DNA of 64,000 bases from Diphasiastrum complanatum (lineage: Eukaryota > Streptophyta > Lycopodiopsida > Lycopodiales > Lycopodiaceae), in contig CM055110.1 of assembly GCA_029204225.1 (NCBI GenBank), positions 35,999,239 to 36,063,238 of the forward strand, read 5' to 3'. Both the position numbers and the translations under genes were made by a program. Position 1 is the first letter of the stretch. The number at the start of each line of letters is the position of its first letter. Below the pieces are notes generated by a model. It did no database searches. It was not told where the DNA came from and saw only the letters and a list, made by a program, of their open reading frames with translations. This document shows, piece after piece, positions 1 to 11,297 of this stretch.

Positions 1-81
1 GATATCCCTTGGTATATCTCTATTAAAAGTTTACCATGTTCCTAGGGTTATTCCGAGGGTATAAAATCAGAAATAGTTTTT

Positions 82-125
82 TTAGGACAAAATGGAGCCA
101 GTTTACTGGCTCCATTTTGCCCTAA
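82..125. repeat. Short near-perfect hairpin
   Basis: Two 20-base arms (82-101 and 106-125) are reverse complements with a single mismatch and a 4-base loop (TTTA). The inner 14 base pairs, around ATGGAGCCAG/CTGGCTCCAT, are perfect. It lies in non-coding DNA next to a CCGAGGGTATA motif that recurs near 17.7 and 23.6-23.8 kb. It could be the end of a small inverted-repeat transposon or a foldback; the other end is not visible. The pairing is directly seen, its role is unknown. Confidence 0.75.
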
Positions 126-299
126 AAATGGACTCCATCCGACCCCAGGAGTCTTTTGCACCACTTCTTATGAAGTTGGTAAGCAAAATCATTTGTTCAT
201 TATTGTTAATAAAAAATTTTGCAAAATTTATTTGAGTTACATTTCAAGCACTTAAAAATTGATGAAGGAAACTTAAATTCATACATAAATGTTTCAAGT

Positions 300-440
300 A
301 CAGAGATATGTTACAAATTGGATTATTGAAATACACCTAATTATAATTAGATCCAGCTGAGTCGTCCTTGTCTTGGCCATTGACATCGCAATCAAACTCA
401 TGTGACTGCGATGCATGGGATTGTGACTGTGATACCTGCA
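300..440 (-). pseudogene. Possible C-terminal coding scrap, paralogous to 1518-1715
   Basis: Read on the minus strand, this gives a Ser/Gln-rich stretch followed by an acidic tail containing GQDKDDSAGSN and a stop. A similar tail (QDGDDSTRSNK, stop) is read on the same strand near 1518-1560, and the flanking DNA is also alike (280-400 against 1478-1600). Two copies of the same 3' end suggest remnants of one repeat family, perhaps a transposase terminus, but I recognise no catalytic domain. Confidence 0.25.
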
Positions 441-1225
441 TCCAATGAATATGATTCAGTTATATGAGATATGTGATGAGAGTAAGTCAGACCACATGAA
501 TGTAGTGAAGTTAAAGTGTATCTTGAAGCCATATATGTGAAAATTGTCAACATTTCCTAGCTAGTTTGAGGCCTAAATTGGCAGTTTTTGTACATAGTTT
601 TGGATCTAACATTTTGCACGTGTAAAAGAGGCCTAGATACTTTTATTTTAGTATATATTTCATGTTGAAGAAGTCTCAAACTTCAGGACCTTTGAAATGA
701 CACCAAAATCATGTTATTTGGACATATAGGCCAAAATTGGCTATTCTAGGCTACTGGTGTCCTAAATTTGGGTCCTAAGTTCTAGAGAGAGGAGAGAGAG
801 TCATCTCTCTCACCTATATTAGGCTGAAATTCGTGGAGAACGGGTTGGAGAAACTTATTGTATTGTTGAGAGAGATCAATAGATCATTGTCACAGTTTCT
901 TCCTCCATTGAGAGCATTGTTTTATGTATTGTCTTCAAGCTTTTGTGTATGATGATCTTAAGAGGTTTTCAAAAGTGGTAGGCTGTTGTTGTAGGGCTGA
1001 TATGCTGTTGTTTTTTGTTGCCATCAGTACCTTTTATTAGTTTCTTTTGTCTCTTGAATGCTTTGTCAAGTTCATGTGTATCAAAGGTAGCACTAGGATG
1101 CTTTTCCATTTCTAGCTTTTGTAGCTTGTTGTGCAAAGATCTTAGCCAAGTATTTTGGGAGTTTGGATCCATTCAAGATCCACTTTTTTCACAATATATA
1201 CCTCAGATCTAGAATATCCATCTGA
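441..1225. other. Unassigned AT-rich stretch
   Basis: No coding region is recognised. The part at 780-930 has an AG-rich segment, a TATA-like CCTATATTAGG and a run of short T-rich blocks resembling the promoter and polyadenylation part of a plant LTR, but no matching second LTR or primer-binding site is visible. Small open frames on both strands here overlap each other and look fortuitous. Confidence 0.3.
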
Positions 1226-1462
1226 ATCAAGGCACAAGGAAGACTTGAAGTTTGTGAAGAAAGGATTGCCCGAAAATCCAGATCATGCCAAACAACAACG
1301 GGAGGCCGCTAAGAAGCTACGGGAGACTTTAGGGACCTTCTCACCTTGGAAGTGGCAGCCAAGGTTCTCCCATGGACATCGTTATAACTCTGTCAAATGG
1401 CTCGATTCTATCCTAAAACTAGACTCCATGCAATTGAAGAGCCATGTAGAGGACTTAACTTA
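1226..1462 (+). pseudogene. Unrecognised basic/charged protein fragment
   Basis: An open frame ends in TAA just before 1465 and encodes a charged, helix-like stretch (KKGLPENPDHAKQQREAAKK) followed by an aromatic, basic part (FSPWKWQPRFSHGHR). The composition looks more protein-like than the surrounding chance frames, but there is no motif I can name and no clear start codon within the good part. It may be an exon or fragment of an old transposon gene. I assign no function. Confidence 0.25.
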
Positions 1463-1517
1463 AACAATTATATATATTGATACATAAATGTTCGAATTAC
1501 AAATATATATCAAAATG

Positions 1518-1715
1518 AAATGCCTATTTATTAGATCTAGTTGAATCATCCCCATCTTGGCAAGAGGGATCACGATGCCATGGAGACCCCATAGGGGGCG
1601 CGGGTACCAAAGAAGAAAAAATGTGAGGATAGAGTGTGGGGGTGTCGGGATAATCAGGTGAATATGCAGGAGTCAAAGTTTCACGCGCCATCCGCATTGC
1701 TTCTTGAGTTAGAGT
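1518..1715 (-). pseudogene. Possible C-terminal coding scrap, paralogous to 300-440
   Basis: The minus strand reads open through a Pro/Ser/Tyr-rich tail (TPAYSPDYPDTPTLYPH) and the acidic end QDGDDSTRSNK to a stop. The same kind of acidic terminus and similar 3' flank are found at 280-440. I infer two copies of one repeat-family gene end. No upstream domain is recognisable because the gag-element LTR homology begins immediately to the right at about 1725. Confidence 0.25.
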
Positions 1716-1724
1716 TTCTCGAAG

Positions 1725-2845
1725 TAAGTTAGACCGAGGAGGCCTCTAAGAAGACGAGACTAATGAAGACTGAGAGCTAAGCATGAGAGCCGAGAAATAC
1801 TAGCTAGGAAAGACATGCAAGAACTGTGTAAGCCAGCTCATGGTGAATCCCGGAAGATGGAATGACCATGTAAGAACTAGTATTTCTAGGCAAATGTAAT
1901 AAATGCAAGTAGACCCCTCTTAAAGAAAGTAGAGTGAGCCACCTTTTGATGATGACCTCTAGTGGAGAGCATCATTCCACTTGTAAATTGTGAAATGTGG
2001 AGATTCCACTAGGATGCCACCTAAGGAACTCTCTTGCTTATTTAAGAGACTCCCTCTTTGTGAAGAGGAGCTTTTTGTGAATTGTATCAACTCCATGCTG
2101 AAATGAGAAGAGCCTTCACGAGTTTGGTGCATCCATTGAGCTCCTTGATCATGCTTGTTTCTTGAGTGATGCATTTATGATCTTGCCCTTCCCTCCTTTT
2201 GTGTGTGGTTGTGGATTGTAGAGTGGATTGGATTTGCTGCTTTCCTAGAGTGGATTAGCTTCTTTTCTTGTTTGTGGATTAAAGTAGGAACCAGCATTCA
2301 AGTAAACTAAATAGACTGGATCTGTGGTGTAGTTCTTGCATATCTCTTTACAATCTAGTTCTTGATGGGGTGTCCAAGAATCAATAGACTGGTTGGTTTC
2401 TTGATTCTTGGACTTCTAACATGTTGTAGATTAGTTTCTTGTTTCTTGGTTTGTCAATTCATGCAAGTGTAGCTCAGCTTAGTAAAGTTTAGGCTCTAAT
2501 TCAATTCATTTTTAGGAGTAAATAGCTATAGAATCTTCAGAATGTTCATTTGGGCTGCACTCTGATCTGTGAATGAGAGTTCTTGGCTTGCATCTCTGTT
2601 AGAATGTAAGTGCATTCAAGAGCGACGACCCTGAGTAGTCCTCTGATAGGCAGGACAAAAAATATACTACAATGACAATATGTCCCTTCTGCCTGGTTTG
2701 GCATTGTAAGATCAAGAGCACACATAACGAATGCCCTGAAGCCTGGTAACAAGCAGAATACCAAGCCGTAGAAGCTGTAAGCAAGAAGAAAAAGAACCGT
2801 AGTAAATAGATCCTCAAAACTTCTAGATCAAGGGATTTGTAAACA
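1725..2845 (+). repeat. 5' LTR of gag-only Ty3-type element, copy A
   Basis: The stretch from about 1725 to 2500 is the reverse complement of 53640-54430, collinear and clearly homologous, including an AGACCGAGGAGG block, the AGACGAGACTAATGAAGACT block and the Leu-rich T-tract region further on. It ends at ...TGTAAACA (2845), two bases before a primer-binding site. The true 5' end (TG) is not identifiable: similarity to copy B fades left of 1725, so this LTR may be truncated or diverged there. Confidence 0.65.
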
Positions 2846-2847
2846 TT

Positions 2848-2860
2848 TGGCACCGTTGCC
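2848..2860 (+). other. Primer-binding site, tRNA-Asp-like (Ty3/gypsy Tat/Athila type)
   Basis: TGGCACCGTTGCC follows the LTR end (...AAACA) after a 2-base spacer. It differs by one base from TGGCGCCGTTGCC, the site I know from plant Athila/Tat-type gypsy elements and usually assigned to tRNA-Asp. Position and match together fix the right edge of the LTR and the plus-strand orientation of the element. Confidence 0.65.
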
Positions 2861-2929
2861 CATTGAACTCTAACACCTTCTACATCAGAAACCCGCAACC
2901 TTGTCCACGCTCCGCACGTCCCCTCATGA

Positions 2930-4230
2930 TCACATCTCAACCGGAGGCCCCCCTGTGTTGAAATCTCAACCGGAGAGCTCGTGTCCAATCTCAACTGATG
3001 TATTCTATTGAATCTCAACCGACACACACTCTCTCAGATCTCAACCGATGGTCATCCATTACATCTCGACCGATGGTAATCTATTGGAATCTCAACCGGA
3101 GGCCCAGCTTACATCTCAATTGAAGGCCTCAACTCAATCTCAACCGGAGACCTCAATAAACTCTCAACAGGACACCCATCAGTCAGATCTTAACCGATGG
3201 GATCCGCTTCCAATCTCAACCGACGGTTTTCATCAGATATCAAGCGACGGCCTCATTCCAATCTCGACCGACGGCCATGCGTTAGATCTCAACTGAAGCC
3301 AATCGTTCAAATCTTGACCAACAAGTCGTCTAAATCTCGACCAACGGTTTTCACTCAGATCTCAACCGACGACTTCCATCAGATCTAAATCGATGGCCTC
3401 ATTTCAATCTTGATCGACAGCCTTGCGTTAGATCTCAACCAAAGCCAAACATTCAGATCTCCATCGATGAGTTGTCTGAATCTCGACCAACGGTTTCCAC
3501 TCAGATCTCAATCGACGATACTCCATTAGATCTCAACTGACGGCCATTGACACATCTCAACCGACGACCACTGTCAGATCTTGACCGACGGTGCCCTGTC
3601 TCAAATCTCAACCAATGGCCATTCAGTAAAATCTCAACCGACGGTGCCCTGCGAAATCTCAACCGATGGCCATTCAGTAAAATCTCAACCAACGTATTCT
3701 ATAAAATCTCAACCGACGGTGCCCCGTGAGATCTCAACCGACACTATCAATCAGATCTCGATCGATGCCCATCAGTTAGATCTTGACCGATGCCATCAGT
3801 TAGATCTCAACTGACACTATCAGTCAGATCTCGACCGACGCTATCAGTCAGATATCGACCGAAGCCATCAACTGATGCCATCAGTCATATCTCGACTGAT
3901 GCCCTCAATTAGATCTCGACCGATGCCATCAGTTACATCTCAACCAAAGGCAACCTTCAAATCTCAACCGGAGCCTTTAGTCCTGATCTCAACCGACGCA
4001 ATCCTTCACGTCTCAACTGGAGCTGAAGTGCTCTATTCAATCTCAACTAGAGAGATTCTCAATCTCAACTGAAGCAATTTCTCAACTCTCGACCGAGGAG
4101 ATCTTATCATGTCTTGACAGAAGAGTTTTTGCTCAACTCTCGACCGGAGGTTCTGGGTACAATTTTGACCGAATGGATTTTTTCCAATCTCAACCAGGCC
4201 AAATTCACGCTTGACCACCAACTTTTTTAA
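2930..4230 (+). repeat. Degenerate minisatellite in the leader of gag element A
   Basis: About 1.3 kb is built from dozens of variants of the unit (A)GATCTCAACCGACGG followed by a short variable tail, giving a period of roughly 20-35 bases. Variants read ATCTCAACCGATGG, ATCTCGACCGACGC and ATCTCAACTGACAC. The array lies between the primer-binding site and the first gag codons, so it forms part of the element's leader. Open frames through it (on both strands) are repeat artefacts without start or domain logic. Confidence 0.85.
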
Positions 4231-4795
4231 CGACAATTTTTCTGTCAAACCAAACGACATACAAGTTGCATCGCTATAAACGAGAGCAACGACACGGGCC
4301 TGTATTTGCCTTGAGCCATAGCCATCACAAACCACTACGTGATCACCTTGAGCCATAGCAATCACCATCACTAACCGCTGCAACCATATCCACCTGCAAA
4401 TAACCATAATCCACCGTAAACACACTGCACGCATTTCCACAAACCTATCGCATTCACCCATAGCCACTGCATTGAAAGCACAAACACCTCTACCACAAAC
4501 ATCCATGCCTCCACCCTACAACCGTGAAGAATGCAATAGCCCCCACTCAGCCATCAACTTCCATTGACCGTTGACATCGCAAATGCCCGCCGCAACTACA
4601 ACCACCGCTGCAACCGCACTCGCCCGCTACAACTGTAATCGACCGCTGACACCGCCACTAACCGCACCAGTCTGCATCCCTCCATCCTCAACCACATCAG
4701 ATCGCCCACAGTGATCCGTAGCACCCGCATTTCACCGTAACCGTAGACCGCAAACCGTAGGGACCGCAAAAATCCAAAACAATAAAAAAAACTCA
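4231..4795 (+). other. Rest of the leader, CCGC/ACCGCAA-rich
   Basis: The tandem array fades into a C- and A-rich tract with many short CCGCAAC/CCGCTG/ACCGTA words. No RNA gene or convincing coding region is seen. The first good ATG of the gag area is near 4796. It is probably an untranslated leader of the same element. Confidence 0.4.
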
Positions 4796-6120
4796 ATGGA
4801 CCAACAAAGAGACCCTGAAATCCTAGACGATTATCCATACAAGGTCAGGTCCCCTGTAGTTGAACAAATCAGACGCCATAGGTTCTACCGAATGCGGGCT
4901 GAACTCCAAGAGCCATTCACAAATCCATTCGAGGGACAAGAACTTGATAGAGCCGAGTCTTCACGCGCACGACCCCATTTTTCTGGTGCTGAGCTCACAG
5001 GTTAGAACCAACCCTAATGGAGTTCCTGCTACCCACGGAGCTCATTTTGAAAGACGTACACCCAAGCTAGATCTACCAAAGTTTGACGGTAGTTCGGACC
5101 CTCAAGATTTTTGCAAATCTTTGAGAATGCATGTGATGAGTATGGTGAAACATCTCCCGATGCTATGGTCCAGCTATTTTTGATGACCATGATCGCTAAA
5201 GCACGTGATTGGTTTTTCAACCTTGATCGTGACGAAAAGACAGACTCGTCAATTTTGAAAGAATCCTTTATCAAGCATTTTAAGCCCTTTTTTCGAATTG
5301 AGTAACATCAAGATGGCAAAAGACGAACGTGTACGAGACTATATTGAGCGTTTCAAACACCTCAAAAGTCAAGTCCAAGAACAGCCCTCCGAACAGATTC
5401 TCATCATCTGGTTTTTAGTCGGCCATCCAAGATGGATTAGACGTGAGCTTAAATCAAATGATGAATATACGAGCCTAAAGTTAGCTATGTCTGATGCCAT
5501 CAAGGAAGAAAACAAAGGATCAGATGTTGACAAATCCAGGGAAAGACGAGCACCACGTGCTCTTGCCCATGAGTCGAAGCCGATCGAGGACACCCGATAT
5601 CAGCTTTGGAAATCCCAGTTGGAGTTGCTTAATAAGCAACATCAACTACAGATGGAGAAACTCACCAATGAGTTACAAGCTACCCTGAAGTCTATCCAAA
5701 GCCATATGTCTGGTCAGTCAAATCCTTCACAGGTACCTTATAGACGAAAAACAATATGGTTCCCACACTGCCAGGCTATGCATCATGTTGATGCTTGTCC
5801 TTCATATCCGCCTATCCAAGCACATACAGTCCAACGATATGAAGAACAACCATCACAATCTGGAAATGCCATGACTTACCCCGAATATCCACCAAAAAGT
5901 CCAGAACCACTAGCCATACAAGATGGTTATGCTGTTATACAAGGGCCATTGCACACCAAATGTTTCATCTGTGGTGAAACACTTCATGGGTGATTGTCCA
6001 GTCAAAACCAAGTACCATGCTGAGTGTCCTGACTATATCAAAAAACACAGTTTCAAAGACTGTCCGAAACAGCCAACTAAGATCCTATCTTTCCGCCACG
6101 TCAGCTATGAATCACAATAG
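4796..6120 (+). pseudogene. Ty3/gypsy-type gag polyprotein with CCHC knuckle, frameshifted (copy A)
   Basis: Capsid-type gag that would package element RNA. The Retrotrans_gag-like region starts at PKLDLPKFDGSSDPQDF (about 5060-5110), continues in another frame as FENACDEYGETSPDAM...KARDWFF...FIKHFKPFF (5115-5300), then in a third frame as ERVRDYIERFKHL (from 5298), and runs through a Gln/Lys-rich helical linker to a zinc knuckle. The knuckle CFICGE...H...DCPVK (about 5960-6010) is split by a further frameshift near 5985. At least three shifts make this a dead copy. A zinc-knuckle part homologous over about 100 residues, with a clean CX2CX4HX4C, lies on the minus strand at 56707-57036. No protease, reverse transcriptase or integrase follows. 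Confidence 0.75.
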
Positions 6121-6650
6121 GATCTTCATGACAACAACACGAGCACTATAGCACCCTCCTGCTCAACCTGTTGCTCACTCGAGAAGTTTCTAGCAAACTT
6201 CTACAATACCACACAATACACCAGTCCCATAATGCAAAAAGACAATATGAAATGAGTCCTTGTCAAAAAAAGTCAAACCGATATTCCGTCATCTGCTACA
6301 ATGTCCAACCAAGAGCAACCTCCACAAGGAATTGACAATTTTTCTCCCCTTCTACAACCTCAAACATATTAAATGGCAGATACAAGTGACAAAACAAAGA
6401 GACACATGGAAAGCACTCGAGCATGCAAGTTGTGAAGCTGCTGAGAGTTCTCCAATTTTGAGAATGTCTACCAATTGCAGCAATAAGACATTTTGGTTAA
6501 ATTGCGGCAATTTGTGAAAAACAATTTTTGTGATAAAGATTGGCGACAATAAGCACTTGGTTTTAAGTAAGCAAACGAGGATCTACCCTTTTCCAAGTGA
6601 CGATCGAAGATGCCAATACAAAGCGGAGTGACATTGTCCAATATGAGTTG
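6121..6650 (+). other. Internal region of gag element A after gag, with a 1.7-kb deletion relative to copy B
   Basis: 6240-6345 matches the reverse complement of about 56515-56640, and 6375-6650 matches the reverse complement of 54535-54825. In copy B these two blocks are separated by about 1.7 kb. Copy A therefore lacks that interval (or copy B gained it). Homology stops at 6650, where a copia LTR begins. No pol domain is visible. Confidence 0.65.
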
Positions 6651-7526
6651 TGTTGAAAATTCCAGAATTTACACGTGTGGGAAATGTCCACAAGAGTGAC
6701 TGATCTTGATTAAGCTTTGTGATTGGCACAGTACCCTGATTCTAGATTGTTCAACAAGATCTAGTTCAGAAGATATGGCTAATTCACAATCTAGCATGCT
6801 AATCAATAGACTATGATAGCAATGAATCAAAGAATGATTAAAAGTACAAGATTACAATACATACGCATTAGCCTCAACACGACTTAGAGAGAGAGAGAGA
6901 GAGCTAGAGAGATAACAAGAAAAAAATATTTTAGATCCAACCAAGCATGCGATAGCTACAAAACTTTGGTTCTTCATTACTTTGCTAATGAGAATGATAT
7001 GTACATATATAGGAGAGCCAAAATTCGTGGTACTCCTTGTATTCAATGCACATCCTACACCTATTCAAGTGCAAACAACTATTAACTTGACACCTAACTG
7101 CTAGCATGCATAGGTTGCACCTAACTTCTACCTACTTTTTACAAATGGCAATTTCTCAACTAGCCATGTACAAATCTACATGCATGTGTCCATTAGAGTG
7201 ATTGCATGCTTTGCATGTCACTATGGAAACTTAGGACATTATGCATCTATTGTGGCTCGAGTTTCTACAAGGTCATAATTGACTAATTCCATGTGAATCT
7301 CTATATGCGTGTCAAACTAGACATTGTCAACATTATTGCATATCATACTAGACCAACTAGACTTTATGCATGTCATTGGAATTTGATCTACCTAACCCAA
7401 AACTCGCCCTATTCTACAAGGATATGTGCTTAATTCACATACCTTGGATATGTACAAAATATGTACATGGGTAGGATCCCCCAAACATTAACAACGGATG
7501 ATAGATATGTTTTACAATTTTCAATA
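6651..7526 (-). repeat. Copia-type 3' LTR, element D, inserted in gag element A
   Basis: On the plus strand it begins TGTTGAAAATTCC and ends CAATTTTCAATA, an inverted terminal pair AATTTTCAACA with one change, so the element runs on the minus strand. It includes a short (AG)n at about 6886-6903. A purine tract (AGGAGGAA on the minus strand, 7527-7534) lies just inside, as expected for the 3' LTR. It interrupts homology to copy B exactly at 6650. The distal end of the element is lost at the inverted repeat near 8412. Confidence 0.6.
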
Positions 7527-8411
7527 TTCCTCCTTAAAATATATTTATCTGATGTTGGTGAAGATCCTTTGAGTTTGGATTCTTTGCTTTGCATTTGAAG
7601 TGAAGATGAACAAAGAATCCATCATAGCAGTATGCTTACCAAATCCATGATAAGTTCTCTTTGATAGAAATCTTTTCCAAATGCCTTTGAAAAATATTCC
7701 ACCAACCTGCTACTATGCCAATGTACCTCCTGCATATCTGATGTCGATCCTGGGTATGCAAAGTCCACATGCATGAAGTTGGCTGCAAGAAAGACTGAAA
7801 AAACCAAGGCTTCCATGCCTCATCATGACCACAAAGATCATACAGATCAAGATTGTACCATGAGCAATATTCAAGATTAAGCATACTAGCTTCACTAGTC
7901 CACAAAATATGAACTCTATCCAAAATGGATCTAATCTTGAAATCATACTCAAACTTGATCAAATTAAAGCTAAATACTTTCTTGAGGGTGTAAGTGTCCT
8001 TAGTGGATGCTTCACTTAACCTCACAAGAAGTTTACAATATGCCTCAATACATGAAAAAACTCCTTTTTTCAAACTATGAGTACTAAACTCATACTTGGT
8101 CTTACTCAATCTAAGAGCATACAAATGATGGTACAACATCTTGCTTTCTAGATGTTTTGGAAACATAATCAAGTCACAAAAGACAAGAAGTAATTCCAAA
8201 CTAAAGACTTCATTCAAAAATAGAATAGTCTTACTTGATCTTTGAGATAAGCAAATCTTAATTAAGTAAGATACATCATTAATCAAAGAAAAAGAACAAT
8301 AGGTGAGTAAAACAAAATGAATACCACCTTTACTTTTCTTTTCTTTTCCATGAAATAAGATCAACAAGGACTCGGCCTTGTACAATGATGAAGATCTCCT
8401 TGGACATGCAT
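7527..8411 (-). pseudogene. Decayed retroelement coding tail of element D
   Basis: Minus-strand frames include YFSKAFGKDFYQRE (about 7650-7710), which resembles the FTKALG-type end of copia RNase H. Farther upstream is a stretch around CKLLVRLSEAST that matches CKLLMRISEASK at 53450-53500, so the same coding region occurs twice in the window. Several frames are used and no complete domain survives. Placement next to a purine tract and LTR supports a copia 3' end; the middle portion has no function I recognise. Confidence 0.4.
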
Positions 8412-8412
8412 G

Positions 8413-9582
8413 TTGATTGTTGCCTATTGCATAATTTATGGTTGATAATGTATGTGCTTGTGTTCTATCCAACGATGGATACTTTATGCATGATTGGTCT
8501 TACACATACTCACCGTTATGCACATACTTACTTTGTTGTCCAGCGATGGATAGGAGGGCCATCTACTTTTCATGTACTTACACTCTACGGTCATCTGTGA
8601 CTGTCTGTGATGGACCATAAACTTATGCTATCTTTTCACATACTTTTTCACATCAACTGACAAATGTTCTCTCTTTAATAGTGTGTATAGATATTTTTTA
8701 TCTCATAATACGAAGCTACTTATATCTCATTATGTAGCCTCATTACATTGCTCCGGCCTCATTAGAATATTGCTTGGTTCATTCTTGAACCCACTACTCA
8801 TTTTTTGCAAGGTATGTAACCAACTAGTTCTCTGCAATGCAAGTTAACTAGCATAGGCGGAAGATGTCTTGTAAGTGCTTTCTATGTAACTCTTCGTAGC
8901 AATATGCTCACTCCACGACTTCTTGGCTTCTTCATGATTCAAAAGAATAAAAAATCCTTCGCTTAAGAACTACTATGGCTACCTCTCAAGAAGCTACGTC
9001 TACAACCATTCAGGTACGCTTTCCGAGTTTAAACAAACTCTTTGCAACTTCGGTAAGTATGGTAGTTTCGGCTCCGTATAGTCTATGGTATACCATTATT
9101 ATGCACAAATTCACTTTTTCCTTTCTCTTCTGTTTTCTTTTCTCATCTTTGTTTCCCTTGTTCAAAAGAAAGAAACGACATAAGACTACACTTAAATCTA
9201 AACTAAAAAGTACCGTGAAATAAGATTTGGTCATCAAAAGTAACAGTAAGGACTCCAATAATATGATCTTAGATAGCATGGATATGCGTAAGAATCATAG
9301 TTTATACTAAGGGAGTAGAATGGCACGGATCTGCCTACTACCCAGTATAAACATTGACAGTCTCTTACGAAATATTAATCACATCTTTCTCATACAATGT
9401 CCCGATACCGTGAATGTTATGTTATTCCGATATAACATTCATGGCAACACTTCACCTTACCTCTATTAGTGTTACTTTCTTGGTAAGATACAACTAGAGA
9501 GCATGGATATGCTCAGGAGTATGGACAGCAATGTGTGACATATCTTATGCTGTAAGGGTCACTTGGGTCAGTATAGCATGGA
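8413..9582 (+). repeat. Left arm of a 2.9-kb inverted repeat
   Basis: It is the reverse complement of 10100-11297 along its whole length, with scattered substitutions and small indels. It begins near GATTGTTGCCTATTGCATAA and ends at GTATAGCATGGAT. The mirrored small frames (9010-9279 minus and 10410-10667 plus) are products of this symmetry and not genes. It directly abuts a (TA)n tract at the inner end. Confidence 0.9.
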
Positions 9583-10099
9583 TATATATATATATATATA
9601 TATAAGATCGCACTTAGTTCCTCTTGACAAAGCAAGACTGAAGCTCTTTAAAGCCTTTATTCATAATCCAACAAGGTAAAGTACAGTTAAAAAGTAAAAT
9701 ACAGTACTAAAAAGCACCATAAAGCATAATAACTTTCAAGACGTCCAACTGATATATGCCACCATCCCACAAAACAAAACCGCTCAAGTTAGTTTAGTGA
9801 GGAAGACAGGTGTCATAGCTGAATGATAGTTGTTGTTTATGTCCAAAACAAGTTATACTACTTAACAAATTTGAATAGCATTTTAAAACATAGTCCAATC
9901 TTCCCAAACACACAATGTTTTAGCGATAGGCCAAGGCGTTATATCACTGTATGAGGGCGAGTGCCATACTGATCAGATTATGGTCAATTGGTCCGTATCA
10001 GTTCATTTTAATCAAAGAGGAGTATGAATAGTTTAAACCGTTAGGAGTTTTATTTAGCCAAAAGACCTGGTGTGAACACGTGTGTTGGTATTAGAGCAA
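9583..10099. other. Spacer of the inverted repeat
   Basis: About 515 bases of AT-rich DNA starting with a (TA)n tract at 9582-9603, containing repeated AGTACAGT/TACAGTAC words near 9675-9705. I see no coding region or RNA gene. It would be the loop if the two arms pair. Confidence 0.7.
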
Positions 10100-11297
10100 A
10101 TCCATGCTATACTGACCCAAGTGAGCCTTACAACATAAGGTATGTCATGCACTATTGTCCATACTCCTGAGCATATCCATGCTTTCCAGTTGTATCTCAC
10201 CAAGAGTCTAAAGCAACACTAAAAGAGGTAAGGTGAAGTGTTGCCATGAATGTTATATCGGAATGACATAACATCCACAGTATCAGGACACTGTATAGGA
10301 AAGATGTGATTAATACTAAGTAAGAGACTGCCAATGTTTATACTGGGTAGTAGGGCAGAACCGTGTCATTCTACTCTCTTAGTATAAACTATGATTCTTA
10401 CGCATATCCATGTTGTCTAAGATCATATTATTGGAGTCCTTACTGTTACTTTTGATGACCAAATCTTATTTGATGGTACTTTTTAGTTTATATTTAAGTG
10501 TAGTCTTATGTCATTTCTTTCTTTTGAACAAGGGAAACAAAGACGAGAAAAGAAAACAGAAGAGAAAGGAAAAAGTGAATTTGTGCATAATAAAACCGAA
10601 ACTACCATACTTACCGAAGTTGCAAAGAGTCTGTTTAAACTCGGAAAGCATACCTGAATGGTTGTAGACATAGCTTCTTGAGAGGTAGCCATAGTAGTTC
10701 TTAAGCAAAGGATTTTTTATTCTTTTAAATCATGAAGAAGCCAAGAAGTCGTGGAGTGAGCATATTGCTATGAAGAGTTACATAGAAAGCACTTACAAGA
10801 CATCTTTCGTCTATGCTCATTAACTTGCATTGCAGAGAACTAGTTGGTTACATACCTTGCAAAAAATGAGTAGTGGGTTCAAGAATGAACCAACTAGTAT
10901 TCTGACAAGGCCGGAGCAATGTAATGAGGCTACATAATAAGATATAATTAGCTTCATATTGTGAGATCAAAAAGATCTATACACACTATTAAAGAGAGCA
11001 CTTTTGTCAGAAATAAATTTAAAAGTGTCCATCCTACCATCACTGGTTGGAGGAGGATGTTGATGTGAAAAAGTATGTGAAAATATAGCATAAGTTTACG
11101 GTCCCAGACAGTCACGGATGACCTTAGAGTGTAAGTACTTGAAAAGTAGATGGCCCTCCTATCCATCGCTGGACAGCAAGGTAAGTATGTGGATAACGGT
11201 GAGTATGTGTAAGACCAATCCTGCATAAAGTATCCATCACTGGATAGAACACAAGCATATACATTGTCAACAATAAATTATGCAATAGGCAACGATC
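10100..11297 (-). repeat. Right arm of the 2.9-kb inverted repeat
   Basis: Reverse complement of 8413-9582. The outer part carries copies of a TATCCATCGCTGGACA-like word, and more copies continue beyond the arm to about 11550. No target-site duplication could be fixed by eye at the outer borders. Without a transposase, this is best described as a foldback-like or long-terminal-inverted-repeat element, or a segmental palindrome. Confidence 0.9.

Noticed and set aside
3048-4072. Several 60-80-residue proteins rich in ISTDG/SQPT on both strands
   Set aside because: They are translations of the ATCTCAACCGACGG minisatellite.
9010-10667. Two similar small proteins on opposite strands
   Set aside because: They mirror each other because of the inverted repeat; codon content is not gene-like.
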